64,000 nt of DNA from Bacteroidales bacterium UBA4293. GTDB taxonomy: Bacteria > Bacteroidota > Bacteroidia > Bacteroidales > Bacteroidaceae. The stretch spans positions 70,842-134,841 of the forward strand of contig DGVD01000019.1 in assembly GCA_002395835.1 (NCBI GenBank), given 5' to 3'. Shown here piece after piece: positions 34,657 to 42,523 of this stretch; positions within the stretch are counted from its first letter, which is position 1, and every line of letters begins with the position of its first letter. The position numbers were made by a program, and so were the translations under genes. The notes beneath the pieces were generated by a model, which saw only the letters and a list, made by a program, of their open reading frames with translations, ran no database searches and was not told the DNA's origin.

Positions 34657-35797
34657 ATTTCTTTAATGTGAGAACCATCACCTCAGGCCACTCCCCAAAA
34701 CGGAATGGTACATTACCACCTGCACCGGTGGAAATGAACAGTTGCTGAGCACCTTCCTGATAAAGTCCTCCCCACTCCTTATAGGTCAAAGTAGCTGGAG
34801 ACCAGCCGAACACCTTGAACTGAGCACCGTGTGTATGACCGGAAAGCTGAAGAGGAATATCCGTTTCTGGAAGTACTTCCATGTCCCAATGGGTGGGGTC
34901 ATGACTCAAGAGGATTTCAAAAATCCCATCGGGTAACCCTGCCCTAGCTTTTCCTAAATCACCCCGTTTAGGGAAAGGTGGTTTTCCTATATTCTCCACT
35001 CCTACCAATGCGATGCTGTCTGTCCCGTGCTTTACGATGCGATGTTCATCCAGGAGAACATCCCACCCGAAGCTTCGTTCCCTAGCTATGACTTCCTTAC
35101 GCATCTCTACCTGCTCTCTCTTGGAGAAATTTCCATATTCACAGTAATCGTGGTTTCCGATAATGGCAAATACACCATCCTTAGCTTTCAACCTGGGGAA
35201 TACGTGCATGAACGGATCCAGTTCCTTTGGATTGGAATTTACGATATCTCCTGTAAAGACAATCATATCCGGATGCTGGTCGTTCACCATCTGAACCAGT
35301 TTCTTGAAATACGCAGAATCTTGTCCGTAAGTACCTACGTGTAAATCGGAAATCTGAACGATTTTGTATCCGTCGAAAGAGGAAGGAAGCTGCTCGAATC
35401 TCAACTCCTGCTCATGAAGTTCCAGCTTTTTCCATCCCCATAAAGCTCCGTAAATGAAGGCTAAAAAGGCAGCTAGAGCAACGACCAATGCCACACCGTT
35501 CATCCACTGGAATGCTTTTGGTACCATCAGCCCTAACCCCTTGCCCATCAAGGAGATAAGAAAGAAAATCAGCTTAGGAAGCACCACACATGCCAGCAAA
35601 AGGAAAAAGGCACGAAATGGGAAGGAGCCTCCCCAACCTGCCATCTGACAAATCCCTATGAGAGAAAGAAAAATAAAGGGTATCCACCACAAGATCTTCC
35701 ATACCAGAGAACAATTCTGGATGAAGTGGAGGTAAATATACAAATCTGGTAAAAAAACCAGAATCAGCATACCTAAAACAGGTAATAACATCATCAT
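34655..35797 (-). CDS. Membrane-anchored calcineurin-like metallophosphoesterase
   Basis: 380 residues from ATG at 35797; two further ATGs follow directly. The promoter lies downstream of the longer open frame, which excludes that extension. Four hydrophobic segments occupy the first 130 residues. The phosphoesterase domain then shows the metal motifs QISDLHVG, FTGDIVNS, GNHDY and SGHTHGAQ. This is the YaeI/YkuE layout, enzymes thought to act on UDP-diacylglucosamine-like lipids or other membrane-side phosphoesters; substrate is unknown here. It is divergent from the DUF4465-like gene. Confidence 0.85.
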   Translation of the reverse strand: MMMLLPVLGMLILVFLPDLYIYLHFIQNCSLVWKILWWIPFIFLSLIGICQMAGWGGSFPFRAFFLLLACVVLPKLIFFLISLMGKGLGLMVPKAFQWMNGVALVVALAAFLAFIYGALWGWKKLELHEQELRFEQLPSSFDGYKIVQISDLHVGTYGQDSAYFKKLVQMVNDQHPDMIVFTGDIVNSNPKELDPFMHVFPRLKAKDGVFAIIGNHDYCEYGNFSKREQVEMRKEVIARERSFGWDVLLDEHRIVKHGTDSIALVGVENIGKPPFPKRGDLGKARAGLPDGIFEILLSHDPTHWDMEVLPETDIPLQLSGHTHGAQFKVFGWSPATLTYKEWGGLYQEGAQQLFISTGAGGNVPFRFGEWPEVMVLTLKK

Positions 35798-35823
35798 TTT
35801 TTCCTTAATACTTAAAAATCGTG

Positions 35824-35831
35824 CAAAAGTA
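35824..35831 (-). promoter_or_regulatory. -7 promoter element of metallophosphoesterase gene
   Basis: TACTTTTG on the minus strand, about 27 bp before the chosen start. Confidence 0.7.
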
Positions 35832-35853
35832 ATTCTTTTTTTCAATTTTTATT

Positions 35854-35861
35854 TAATTTTG
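35854..35861 (+). promoter_or_regulatory. -7 promoter element of DUF4465-like gene
   Basis: TAATTTTG, leaving a leader of about 65 nt that contains a weak CTATC/GATAG hairpin. No known riboswitch was seen in it. Confidence 0.6.
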
Positions 35862-35930
35862 CACCCATATTCTATCTATACCTAATAAGATAGGACCTTG
35901 AAACAGAGAATTTATAATTTAAATACTAAA

Positions 35931-36761
35931 ATGAAAAAGTACTTTTTGCTTTGTGCAGCTGCTCTTTGTATGACCAGCTGTTTGAATGATGACGATGAAA
36001 CCCCTGTTAAAGACGATGGCCTTCGGGTGGTAACTTTTGAAGATGCTACAGTTCCTTCTGTGGGTAATTTCTGGACATCCCTGGTGGATGACCCTCAGTA
36101 TGGTGGGCCTCTGTTGTACCAGAATTATAACCCAGAAAACTGGACATACGACACAGAATACAGTTGGAAGGATCCTAATACTCAGCTCTTTTCAGAAATT
36201 CCATGGGTGAACTTCTATGGAAGCATGACCCGTTCATTCAGTAGTGGTGGTGTGGCTATTTCAAACTATAGAAATGAGAGTATCAGCTCTGCTACTTTCG
36301 AGAAACAGCTGACTATTCCTTTCACTGAGAACAACAATGCCAACTTTGCAGTTGTTTATCAGGGAACCCAGGAGGTACAATACCTTCCTTCCATCCGTTT
36401 TGCAGACAGCAAGGCACGTCTCATCCCTGGAATGTACATCACCCTTACTTCTTACACACAGAACTCTATCATCAATGGTGACGAATATACCACTCCATTC
36501 GATGCTAAAGATCAGTATACAATTACCTTTATAGGTTACAACGGAAGTACTGAAACCACTAGGGTGAATGTGGTTTTGAACGTGAACAACATTCAGCAGC
36601 TGATGACAGGCTGGTATGGAATAGACTTGAGCTCACTGGGCAAAGTAACGGAAATTAAATTCTTGATTGACAGTACCAAGAAAAATGACTATGGTATCTC
36701 TACTCCTACTTACTTTGCATTCGACAATGTCTATGTTCAGTTGAACGAGGGAGAATACTAA
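35931..36761 (+). CDS. DUF4465-like surface/periplasmic lipoprotein
   Basis: 276 residues from ATG 35931 (an upstream ATG at 35898 is less likely because it precedes the signal MKKYFLLCAAALCMTSC). Cys17 is the lipidated residue, followed by an acidic stretch LNDDDE typical of surface-exposed Bacteroidetes lipoproteins. The mature part is beta-rich, with FEDATVPSVGNFW, SGGVAISNYRNES, WYGIDLSSLG and TYFAFDNVYVQ; this pattern recalls DUF4465. Function is unknown; a carbohydrate-binding-like sandwich is plausible. It is monocistronic with a good terminator. Confidence 0.65.
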   Translation: MKKYFLLCAAALCMTSCLNDDDETPVKDDGLRVVTFEDATVPSVGNFWTSLVDDPQYGGPLLYQNYNPENWTYDTEYSWKDPNTQLFSEIPWVNFYGSMTRSFSSGGVAISNYRNESISSATFEKQLTIPFTENNNANFAVVYQGTQEVQYLPSIRFADSKARLIPGMYITLTSYTQNSIINGDEYTTPFDAKDQYTITFIGYNGSTETTRVNVVLNVNNIQQLMTGWYGIDLSSLGKVTEIKFLIDSTKKNDYGISTPTYFAFDNVYVQLNEGEY

Positions 36762-36786
36762 TTAGCACTTCAGTACATGAGATAAA

Positions 36787-36826
36787 AGAGGGAGAACCTT
36801 TCCAGGGTTTTCCCTCTTCGCTTTTT
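36787..36826 (+). terminator. Terminator of DUF4465-like gene
   Basis: 12-bp stem with one G-T pair (AGAGGGAGAACC / GGTTTTCCCTCT) followed by CTTTTTT. Confidence 0.85.
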
Positions 36827-36876
36827 TACTAAATGCTTTTTACGGAAAACACACTTCTGAAAGCTCTCCTTCTGAG

Positions 36877-36938
36877 GAAAATTTACTCGCTAACTGGAGA
36901 AAAATTTTTCTCCTTAAGGGAAAATAATTTTCTCCTTC
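36877..36938. repeat. Dispersed intergenic palindromic repeat, copy 1
   Basis: Contains CTAACTGGAGAAAAA and the 18-bp perfect palindrome GGAGAAAAATTTTTCTCC (36896-36913). A second, imperfect palindrome GGGAAAATAATTTTCTCC follows. A related copy lies at 47911-47966. The alternation of GGAGAAAA and TTTTCTCC blocks separated by TTAAGG is common to both. Confidence 0.65.
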
Positions 36939-37005
36939 TAACTATAGGGGAAAGGACAAGCTGAAAAATTGTTCTATTTTATAGGAAAAAAGGAAATATA
37001 AGGGC

Positions 37006-37068
37006 AAAAAAAAGGGTCTCCGCTGAGACCCAACCTTTGTTAACCTTAAATCTAATACTATGAAAAAC
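37006..37068 (-). ncRNA. Candidate small RNA with own promoter and terminator
   Basis: On the minus strand a TACCTTTG element (37075-37082), with TTG 19 bp further upstream, would start a transcript near 37068. The transcript ends at a 7-bp perfect hairpin (GGGTCTC/GAGACCC, 37014-37031) followed by eight T residues at 37013-37006. The body carries AGTATTAGATTTAAGG and GTTAACAAAGG. It is about 63 nt long with no credible ORF. The arrangement matches independently transcribed small RNAs of Bacteroidales such as the Bacteroidales-1 motif class, but I cannot confirm family membership. Confidence 0.6.
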
Positions 37069-37074
37069 ACAATG

Positions 37075-37104
37075 CAAAGGTAGGAGTATTTTTCTATTCT
37101 GCAA
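37075..37104 (-). promoter_or_regulatory. Promoter of candidate small RNA
   Basis: TACCTTTG at 37075-37082 and TTG at 37102-37104, 19 bp apart on the minus strand: both elements of the Bacteroidetes promoter at the expected spacing. Confidence 0.7.
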
Positions 37105-37105
37105 G

Positions 37106-37158
37106 CGCTGTGTGCGAAAACAGCGCAATATTTAACAGATTTTAATGTTAACGCACAC
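37106..37158. other. Inverted repeats upstream of the small RNA promoter
   Basis: GCGCTG (37106) pairs with CAGCGC (37122-37127), and TGTGTGCG (37110) pairs with CGCACACA (37151-37158). The dyads touch the -33 element of the candidate small RNA and could be an operator or part of another RNA. The remainder of the 562-bp gap up to purL holds only a short AGGC/GCCT hairpin near 37221-37236 and the purL promoter. Confidence 0.35.
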
Positions 37159-37289
37159 AATTTTTAATTCGTTCACATCTACAAGAAGTTACGGGAGCCT
37201 CATCACACTAAAAAAGGTGTAGGCCTTCAAAAGCCTAAAAATAAAGCAACTTTGAATGGGTTTTCTTTGGTTTATTTATTAAAAGGTGG

Positions 37290-37297
37290 TAACTTTG
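37290..37297 (+). promoter_or_regulatory. Promoter of purL-chrA-chrA
   Basis: TAACTTTG with TTTG (37266-37269) 20 bp upstream; 26 bp before the purL ATG at 37324. Confidence 0.75.
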
Positions 37298-37323
37298 CGC
37301 TGAAATTAAACTTAGAGTATTTT

Positions 37324-40300
37324 ATGATCCATTTTTTCCTCACACCAGGCAAAAGTATTATTGCCACACAGTCTGAGAATAAGCTTACCCAGGAAGATAT
37401 TGAAAAACTTTGTTGGCTTTACGGTGATGCCACCGCAGAAGCAGCAGAAGAACTAGCTGGATTTTTCATCGGCCCTCGTCGGGAAATGGTTACCCCATGG
37501 AGTACCAATGCCGTAGAAATCACCCAAAACATGGGATTGGAAGGCATCGTACGTATCGAAGAGTACTTCCCAGTAAAGGATGAGAACGCCGATTATGACC
37601 CCATGCTTCAGCGCATGTACAAGGGGCTGAACCAAGATATCTTCACAGTGAACATCAAGCCTCAGCCTATCATTTTCGTAGATAATCTGGAAGAGTATAA
37701 TGAGCAGGAAGGCTTGGCCCTGAGTCGGGAAGAGATGGATTACCTGCTGAAGGTGGAGAAAGACCTGGGACGGAAGTTGACCGACTCTGAGGTCTTCGGC
37801 TTCGCCCAGATTAACTCTGAGCACTGTCGTCATAAGATTTTCGGTGGAACCTTCATCATCGACGGTGAAGAGAAAGAGTCTTCTCTGTTCCAGATGATTA
37901 AGAAGACCACCAAGGAGAACCCACACCACATTATTTCTGCCTATAAAGATAATGTGGCATTCTCTCAGGGACCGGTAGTAGAGCAGTTCGCTCCTAAGAC
38001 ACATGCCACTTCAGACTACTTCGTAATCAAGGATATAGAGTCTGTGATTTCGCTGAAAGCAGAGACACACAACTTCCCTACCACGGTAGAGCCTTTCAAC
38101 GGTGCATCTACCGGAACAGGTGGAGAAATCCGTGACCGTATGGGTGGTGGAACCGGTAGCTGGCCTTTAGCAGGTACCGCTGTGTACATGACCTCCTACC
38201 CTCGCACGGAGGAAGGTCGTGAATGGGAAGACATCCTTCCTGTACGTGAATGGTTGTACCAGACTCCAGAGCAGATTCTTATCAAGGCATCCAACGGTGC
38301 CAGTGACTTCGGTAACAAGTTTGGTCAGCCTCTGATTTGCGGTTCTGTTCTCACTTTTGAGCATCAGGAGAATGAGAAGGATACCAAGTACGGTTACGAC
38401 AAGGTGATTATGCTAGCTGGTGGAGTGGGCTACGGCACGAAGCGCGACTGCCTGAAAGGCACTCCTCAGAAAGGAAATAAGATAGTAGTGGTGGGTGGTG
38501 ACAACTACCGCATCGGTCTTGGTGGTGGTTCCGTTTCTTCCGTAGAAACAGGACGTTACAGCAGTGGTATAGAGCTGAATGCCGTTCAGCGTGCTAACCC
38601 TGAGATGCAGAAGCGTGCTTACAACCTGGTTCGTTCTCTCTGCGAGGAGGATATTAACCCTATCGTTTCTATTCACGACCATGGTTCAGCTGGTCACGTG
38701 AACTGCCTCTCCGAGCTGGTTGAGGAGTGCGGAGGACTGATTCACATGGACAAGCTGCCTATTGGCGACAAGACCTTGAGTGCCAAGGAAATCATCGCTA
38801 ATGAGAGCCAGGAGCGTATGGGTCTGCTGATAGACCAGGAGCACATAGAGCATGTGAAGCAGATAGCCGACCGTGAACGCGCTCCAATGTACACCGTAGG
38901 TGAAACTACCGGTGATGCTCGCTTCAGCTTCGAGCAGGCCGATGGCGTCCGTCCGTTCGACCTGAAGGTGGAGCAGATGTTCGGTTCATCTCCTAAGACC
39001 ATCATGCGTGACAACACCGTGGAACATCACTACGAGGATGTAAAATACGACGAAAAGAACCTTAGCGAGAAGGTGGCACGAGTTTTACAGCTGGAAGCAG
39101 TGGCATGTAAGGACTGGTTGACCAACAAGGTAGACCGTGCCGTAACTGGAAAGATTGCACGTCAGCAGTGCCAGGGAGAGATTCAGTTGCCACTGAGCGA
39201 CTGCGGTGTAGTAGCCCTGGATTACAGAGGAGTAAAGGGAATTGCTACGGCATTAGGACATGCTCCACAGGCAGCATTGGCTAATCCAGCTGCAGGTTCC
39301 GTGCTTTCCGTAGCTGAATCGCTAACCAATATAGTATGGGCCCCACTGGAGGAAGGACTGGACAGCGTCAGCCTTTCTGCCAACTGGATGTGGCCTTGCC
39401 GTGCACAGGAGGGTGAAGATGCTCGTCTGTACACCGCAGTGAAGGCATTAAGCGACTTCTGCTGTGAGCTGGAAATCAATGTTCCTACAGGTAAGGACTC
39501 CCTGTCCATGACCCAGAAATACCCATCAGGTGAGAAAATCATCAGCCCGGGTACTGTCATCGTCAGTGCTGGTGGTCAGGTGAGCGACATCAAGAAGGTG
39601 GTATCTCCTGTCTTAGTCAATGACCCAAAAACCACCCTGTATCACATCGACTTCAGTTTTGACCATCTGGCACTGGGTGGAAGTGCTTTCGCACAAAGCT
39701 ACAATAAGGTGGGTGACGACGTGCCTACCGTGAAGAATCCGGAATACTTCCGTGATGCGTTCAATGCCGTTCAGGCTCTCATCAACAAGGGTTACATTCT
39801 AGCTGGTCACGATATTTCTGCCGGTGGTTTGATTACTACCCTGCTGGAAATGTGCTTCGCAAATACAGAAGGTGGTCTGGAAATCTCCCTCAATGGCATC
39901 AAGAGCGATGATCTGGTTAAGATTCTGTTCGCAGAAAACCCAGGTGTAGTCATTCAGATAAACGACAAGCACAAGAGTGAAGTAAAGAAACTGCTGGAAG
40001 ATGCAGGTATAGGCTACGTAAAACTGGGTAAACCTACCGATGAACGCCATATCTTACTCACTAAAGATGAGGCAACTTATCAGTTTGGTATCGACTATCT
40101 GCGCGATGTTTGGTACAGCAGCTCATACCTGCTGGATCGTAAGCAAAGCTTCAACGGAAAAGCTAAGGAGCGCTTCACCAACTATAAACAGCAGCCTTTG
40201 GAATGGGTCATCAGCAAGAATTTCTCTGGTAAACTGAAACAGATGGGTCTAGACCCAGACCGCAGAACTCCTACAGGCATTCATGCAGCTGTAATCCGTG

Positions 40301-41034
40301 AGAAGGGAACAAATAGCGAGCGTGAAATGGCTTACATGATGTATCTGGCTGGTTTCGACGTGAAAGATGTCATGATGACCGACCTCATCAGCGGACGTGA
40401 AACTTTGGAAGATGTGAACCTCATCGTTTTCTGTGGTGGATTCTCCAATTCCGATGTTCTTGGAAGTGCCAAGGGATGGGCTGGTGCATTCCTTTATAAC
40501 CCAAAGGCTAAGGCTGCACTGGATGCCTTCTATGCACGTGAGGATACACTCTCACTAGGAGTCTGCAATGGCTGTCAGCTGATGGTTGAACTCGGCCTGA
40601 TTAATCCTACAGACAAGAAGAAGAGCAAGATGCTTCACAACGATTCTCATAAGTTTGAATGTGGTTTCATCGGCCTTACTGTTCAAACCAACCGTAGTGT
40701 AATGCTGGGTAGTTTAAGTGGCAGTAAACTGGGTATCTGGGCAGCTCACGGAGAAGGTAAGTTCCACCTTCCACTTCCAGAGGATCACTACAACGTGGTC
40801 TTGAAATACAGTTATGAAGGTTATCCTGCAAATCCTAATGGATCAGACTATAATGTTGCTGGTATTGCAAGTGCCGATGGTCGTCATGTAGCCATGATGC
40901 CTCATCCAGAGCGCTCATTCTTCCCATGGCAGTGTGCTTATTATCCTGCAGAGCGTAGAAACTCAGATCAGGTTACTCCATGGATGGAAATTTTCATCAA
41001 TGCCCGTAAATGGATTGAAGCTAATAAGAAATAA
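37324..41034 (+). CDS. purL: Phosphoribosylformylglycinamidine synthase (large single-chain PurL)
   Basis: 1236 residues from ATG 37324 (MIHFFLTPGKSIIATQ). The frame is open upstream, but the promoter lies there. It converts FGAR, glutamine and ATP to FGAM in purine synthesis. The N-terminal PurS-like domain, two FGAM-synthase core halves (SAETHNFPT-like segment LKAETHNFPTTVEPFNGAST, in part; GKDSLSM) and a C-terminal glutaminase are all fused. The glutaminase has the nucleophile in LGVCNGCQLM and His/Glu in PHPERSFFP. This is the gamma-proteobacterial/Bacteroidetes large form. Codon bias is strong. It is followed three bases later by the first chrA. Confidence 0.96.
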   Translation: MIHFFLTPGKSIIATQSENKLTQEDIEKLCWLYGDATAEAAEELAGFFIGPRREMVTPWSTNAVEITQNMGLEGIVRIEEYFPVKDENADYDPMLQRMYKGLNQDIFTVNIKPQPIIFVDNLEEYNEQEGLALSREEMDYLLKVEKDLGRKLTDSEVFGFAQINSEHCRHKIFGGTFIIDGEEKESSLFQMIKKTTKENPHHIISAYKDNVAFSQGPVVEQFAPKTHATSDYFVIKDIESVISLKAETHNFPTTVEPFNGASTGTGGEIRDRMGGGTGSWPLAGTAVYMTSYPRTEEGREWEDILPVREWLYQTPEQILIKASNGASDFGNKFGQPLICGSVLTFEHQENEKDTKYGYDKVIMLAGGVGYGTKRDCLKGTPQKGNKIVVVGGDNYRIGLGGGSVSSVETGRYSSGIELNAVQRANPEMQKRAYNLVRSLCEEDINPIVSIHDHGSAGHVNCLSELVEECGGLIHMDKLPIGDKTLSAKEIIANESQERMGLLIDQEHIEHVKQIADRERAPMYTVGETTGDARFSFEQADGVRPFDLKVEQMFGSSPKTIMRDNTVEHHYEDVKYDEKNLSEKVARVLQLEAVACKDWLTNKVDRAVTGKIARQQCQGEIQLPLSDCGVVALDYRGVKGIATALGHAPQAALANPAAGSVLSVAESLTNIVWAPLEEGLDSVSLSANWMWPCRAQEGEDARLYTAVKALSDFCCELEINVPTGKDSLSMTQKYPSGEKIISPGTVIVSAGGQVSDIKKVVSPVLVNDPKTTLYHIDFSFDHLALGGSAFAQSYNKVGDDVPTVKNPEYFRDAFNAVQALINKGYILAGHDISAGGLITTLLEMCFANTEGGLEISLNGIKSDDLVKILFAENPGVVIQINDKHKSEVKKLLEDAGIGYVKLGKPTDERHILLTKDEATYQFGIDYLRDVWYSSSYLLDRKQSFNGKAKERFTNYKQQPLEWVISKNFSGKLKQMGLDPDRRTPTGIHAAVIREKGTNSEREMAYMMYLAGFDVKDVMMTDLISGRETLEDVNLIVFCGGFSNSDVLGSAKGWAGAFLYNPKAKAALDAFYAREDTLSLGVCNGCQLMVELGLINPTDKKKSKMLHNDSHKFECGFIGLTVQTNRSVMLGSLSGSKLGIWAAHGEGKFHLPLPEDHYNVVLKYSYEGYPANPNGSDYNVAGIASADGRHVAMMPHPERSFFPWQCAYYPAERRNSDQVTPWMEIFINARKWIEANKK

Positions 41035-41037
41035 AAG

Positions 41038-41874
41038 ATGAATATCTATATTGACAGTTTTCTAACCTTTGCCAAGATTGGAGCCTTTACTTTGGGAGGA
41101 GGATATGCCATGATTCCTCTCATAGAAGCTGAAGTCGTAGGGAAGAAGAAATGGATTGACCCTCAAGAGTTCCTGGACTTGGTGGCAGTAGCCCAAAGTG
41201 CCCCAGGTGTGTTTGCTGTCAACATAAGTATCTTCATCGGCTATAAACTGCGAAAGATACCTGGAGCCATTGTGGTGACTTTAGGTTGTATTCTTCCCTC
41301 TTTTCTCATTATTCTGTTTATTGCCATGTTCTTCCAGCAATTCAAAGATAACAGAATAGTAGAGAGCATTTTCAAAGGCATTCGTCCTGCTGTTGTAGCA
41401 CTGATAGCAGTGCCTACTTTCAAATTAGCCAAGGATGCAAAGATAAACCGTTATACTATTTGGATTCCTGTAGTCAGTGCATTGCTTATCTGGTTATTAG
41501 GGTTCTCTCCAGTGTCTGTCATCATTCTTGCTGGTATTGGAGGCTATCTTTATGGCAGATTCTACACAGAAGACAAGAAAGCAGAACAGGAGGACCCGTC
41601 TGTGCTGGCTGATGAAGCCATCAGAAAAGCCAAAGAAAAAGAAAAAGAGGTAAAAAAGATTCAGGCTGAAATAGAAGAAGCACAACGTCAAAAGGAAAAA
41701 GCCATTAAGAAAGAGGCTGAAGCCCAAAAGCGTATAGAAGAAGCTAAAGTTAAAGCAGCAAAGGCTCAAGAAGAAGCAGAAATGCGTAAGCAGGAAGAAC
41801 GACGTCAAAAGGGAGAAGAACCCAGTTTGTTTGATATGTTCGACCCACGCAGAGCTCGTGATGACAATGATTAA
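41038..41874 (+). CDS. chrA: ChrA-type transporter half with long coiled-coil tail
   Basis: 278 residues. The first about 175 are a single CHR domain with GGGYAMIPLIEAEVV, VAQSAPGVFAVNISIF and IRPAVVALI, as in short-chain chromate transporters, which work as pairs of half-size subunits. Residues 176-278 are unusual: a Lys/Glu/Ala/Gln-rich cytoplasmic tail with a probable continuous coiled coil (about 193-258) ending in SLFDMFDPRR. The partner half is the next gene, 12 bases later. Chromate efflux is the named activity of the family; sulfate or another oxyanion could be the natural substrate. Confidence 0.87.
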   Translation: MNIYIDSFLTFAKIGAFTLGGGYAMIPLIEAEVVGKKKWIDPQEFLDLVAVAQSAPGVFAVNISIFIGYKLRKIPGAIVVTLGCILPSFLIILFIAMFFQQFKDNRIVESIFKGIRPAVVALIAVPTFKLAKDAKINRYTIWIPVVSALLIWLLGFSPVSVIILAGIGGYLYGRFYTEDKKAEQEDPSVLADEAIRKAKEKEKEVKKIQAEIEEAQRQKEKAIKKEAEAQKRIEEAKVKAAKAQEEAEMRKQEERRQKGEEPSLFDMFDPRRARDDND

Positions 41875-41886
41875 AAAAGGAATGAT

Positions 41887-42474
41887 ATGATATTTCTAAA
41901 ATTATTTCTCTCCTTCTTTAAAATAGGGTTGTTCGGATTTGGTGGTGGTTATGCCATGATCAGTTTCATTCAAGATGAAGTGGTACGTAAAAACGGATGG
42001 ATCAGTTCATCTGAATTTACCGACATTATAGCTGTGAGCCAGATGACTCCTGGGCCTGTGGGAATCAACTCTGCAACTTACTGTGGCTATACAGCCCTAA
42101 TGAATGACATGACTATTAATCCTAACGCAAATGAATGGATTGGAGTGCTTGGTAGTGCAGTTGCAACATTCTCTTTAATGCTGCCTTCTTTCATACTGAT
42201 GCTCACCATCAGCATGTTCCTGATGAAGTATCGTAAGCACCCCGTGGTGGAGATGGTATTAAGTGGCCTTCGTCCAGCAGTGGTAGGTTTATTGGCAGCT
42301 GCAGCCCTCTGTTTGATGACCAAGGAGAATTTTTCTTCTCCAGATATTAGCATGTGGCAATTTTGGATTAGTGTAGCATTGTTCATTGCTACATTTGTAG
42401 GAACACGCTATTTCAAAATCCACCCCATTAAAATGATATGCCTTTGTGCTTTTGCAGGATTTATCCTATTTTAA
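41887..42474 (+). CDS. chrA: ChrA-type transporter, second half
   Basis: 195 residues, one CHR domain without extra tail. GLFGFGGGYAMISFIQDEVV and AVSQMTPGPVGINSATYCGY are the family motifs; here the complete PGPxG is kept, whereas the preceding half has APGVFAV. The two proteins presumably form an antiparallel heterodimer in the inner membrane. It is co-transcribed with purL and the first half, and followed by a terminator shared with the convergent glycosidase-like gene. Confidence 0.88.
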   Translation: MIFLKLFLSFFKIGLFGFGGGYAMISFIQDEVVRKNGWISSSEFTDIIAVSQMTPGPVGINSATYCGYTALMNDMTINPNANEWIGVLGSAVATFSLMLPSFILMLTISMFLMKYRKHPVVEMVLSGLRPAVVGLLAAAALCLMTKENFSSPDISMWQFWISVALFIATFVGTRYFKIHPIKMICLCAFAGFILF

Positions 42475-42485
42475 TAATAAAAAAG

Positions 42486-42520
42486 AAAGCCTTGAAGATA
42501 ACTTCAGGGCTTTTCTTTTT
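42486..42520. terminator. Bidirectional terminator between chrA and glycosidase-like gene
   Basis: 12-bp stem with one mismatch (AAAGCCTTGAAG / CTTCAGGGCTTT), four-base loop, T-rich on one side and A-rich on the other. Confidence 0.85.
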
Positions 42521-42523
42521 CAT

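Noticed and set aside
35862..35930. Possible cobalamin riboswitch before the DUF4465-like gene
   Set aside because: No B12-box or conserved aptamer blocks; only a weak five-base-pair hairpin is present.
36942..37160. 72-codon minus-strand open frame
   Set aside because: It spans the promoter and terminator of the candidate small RNA and has random composition.
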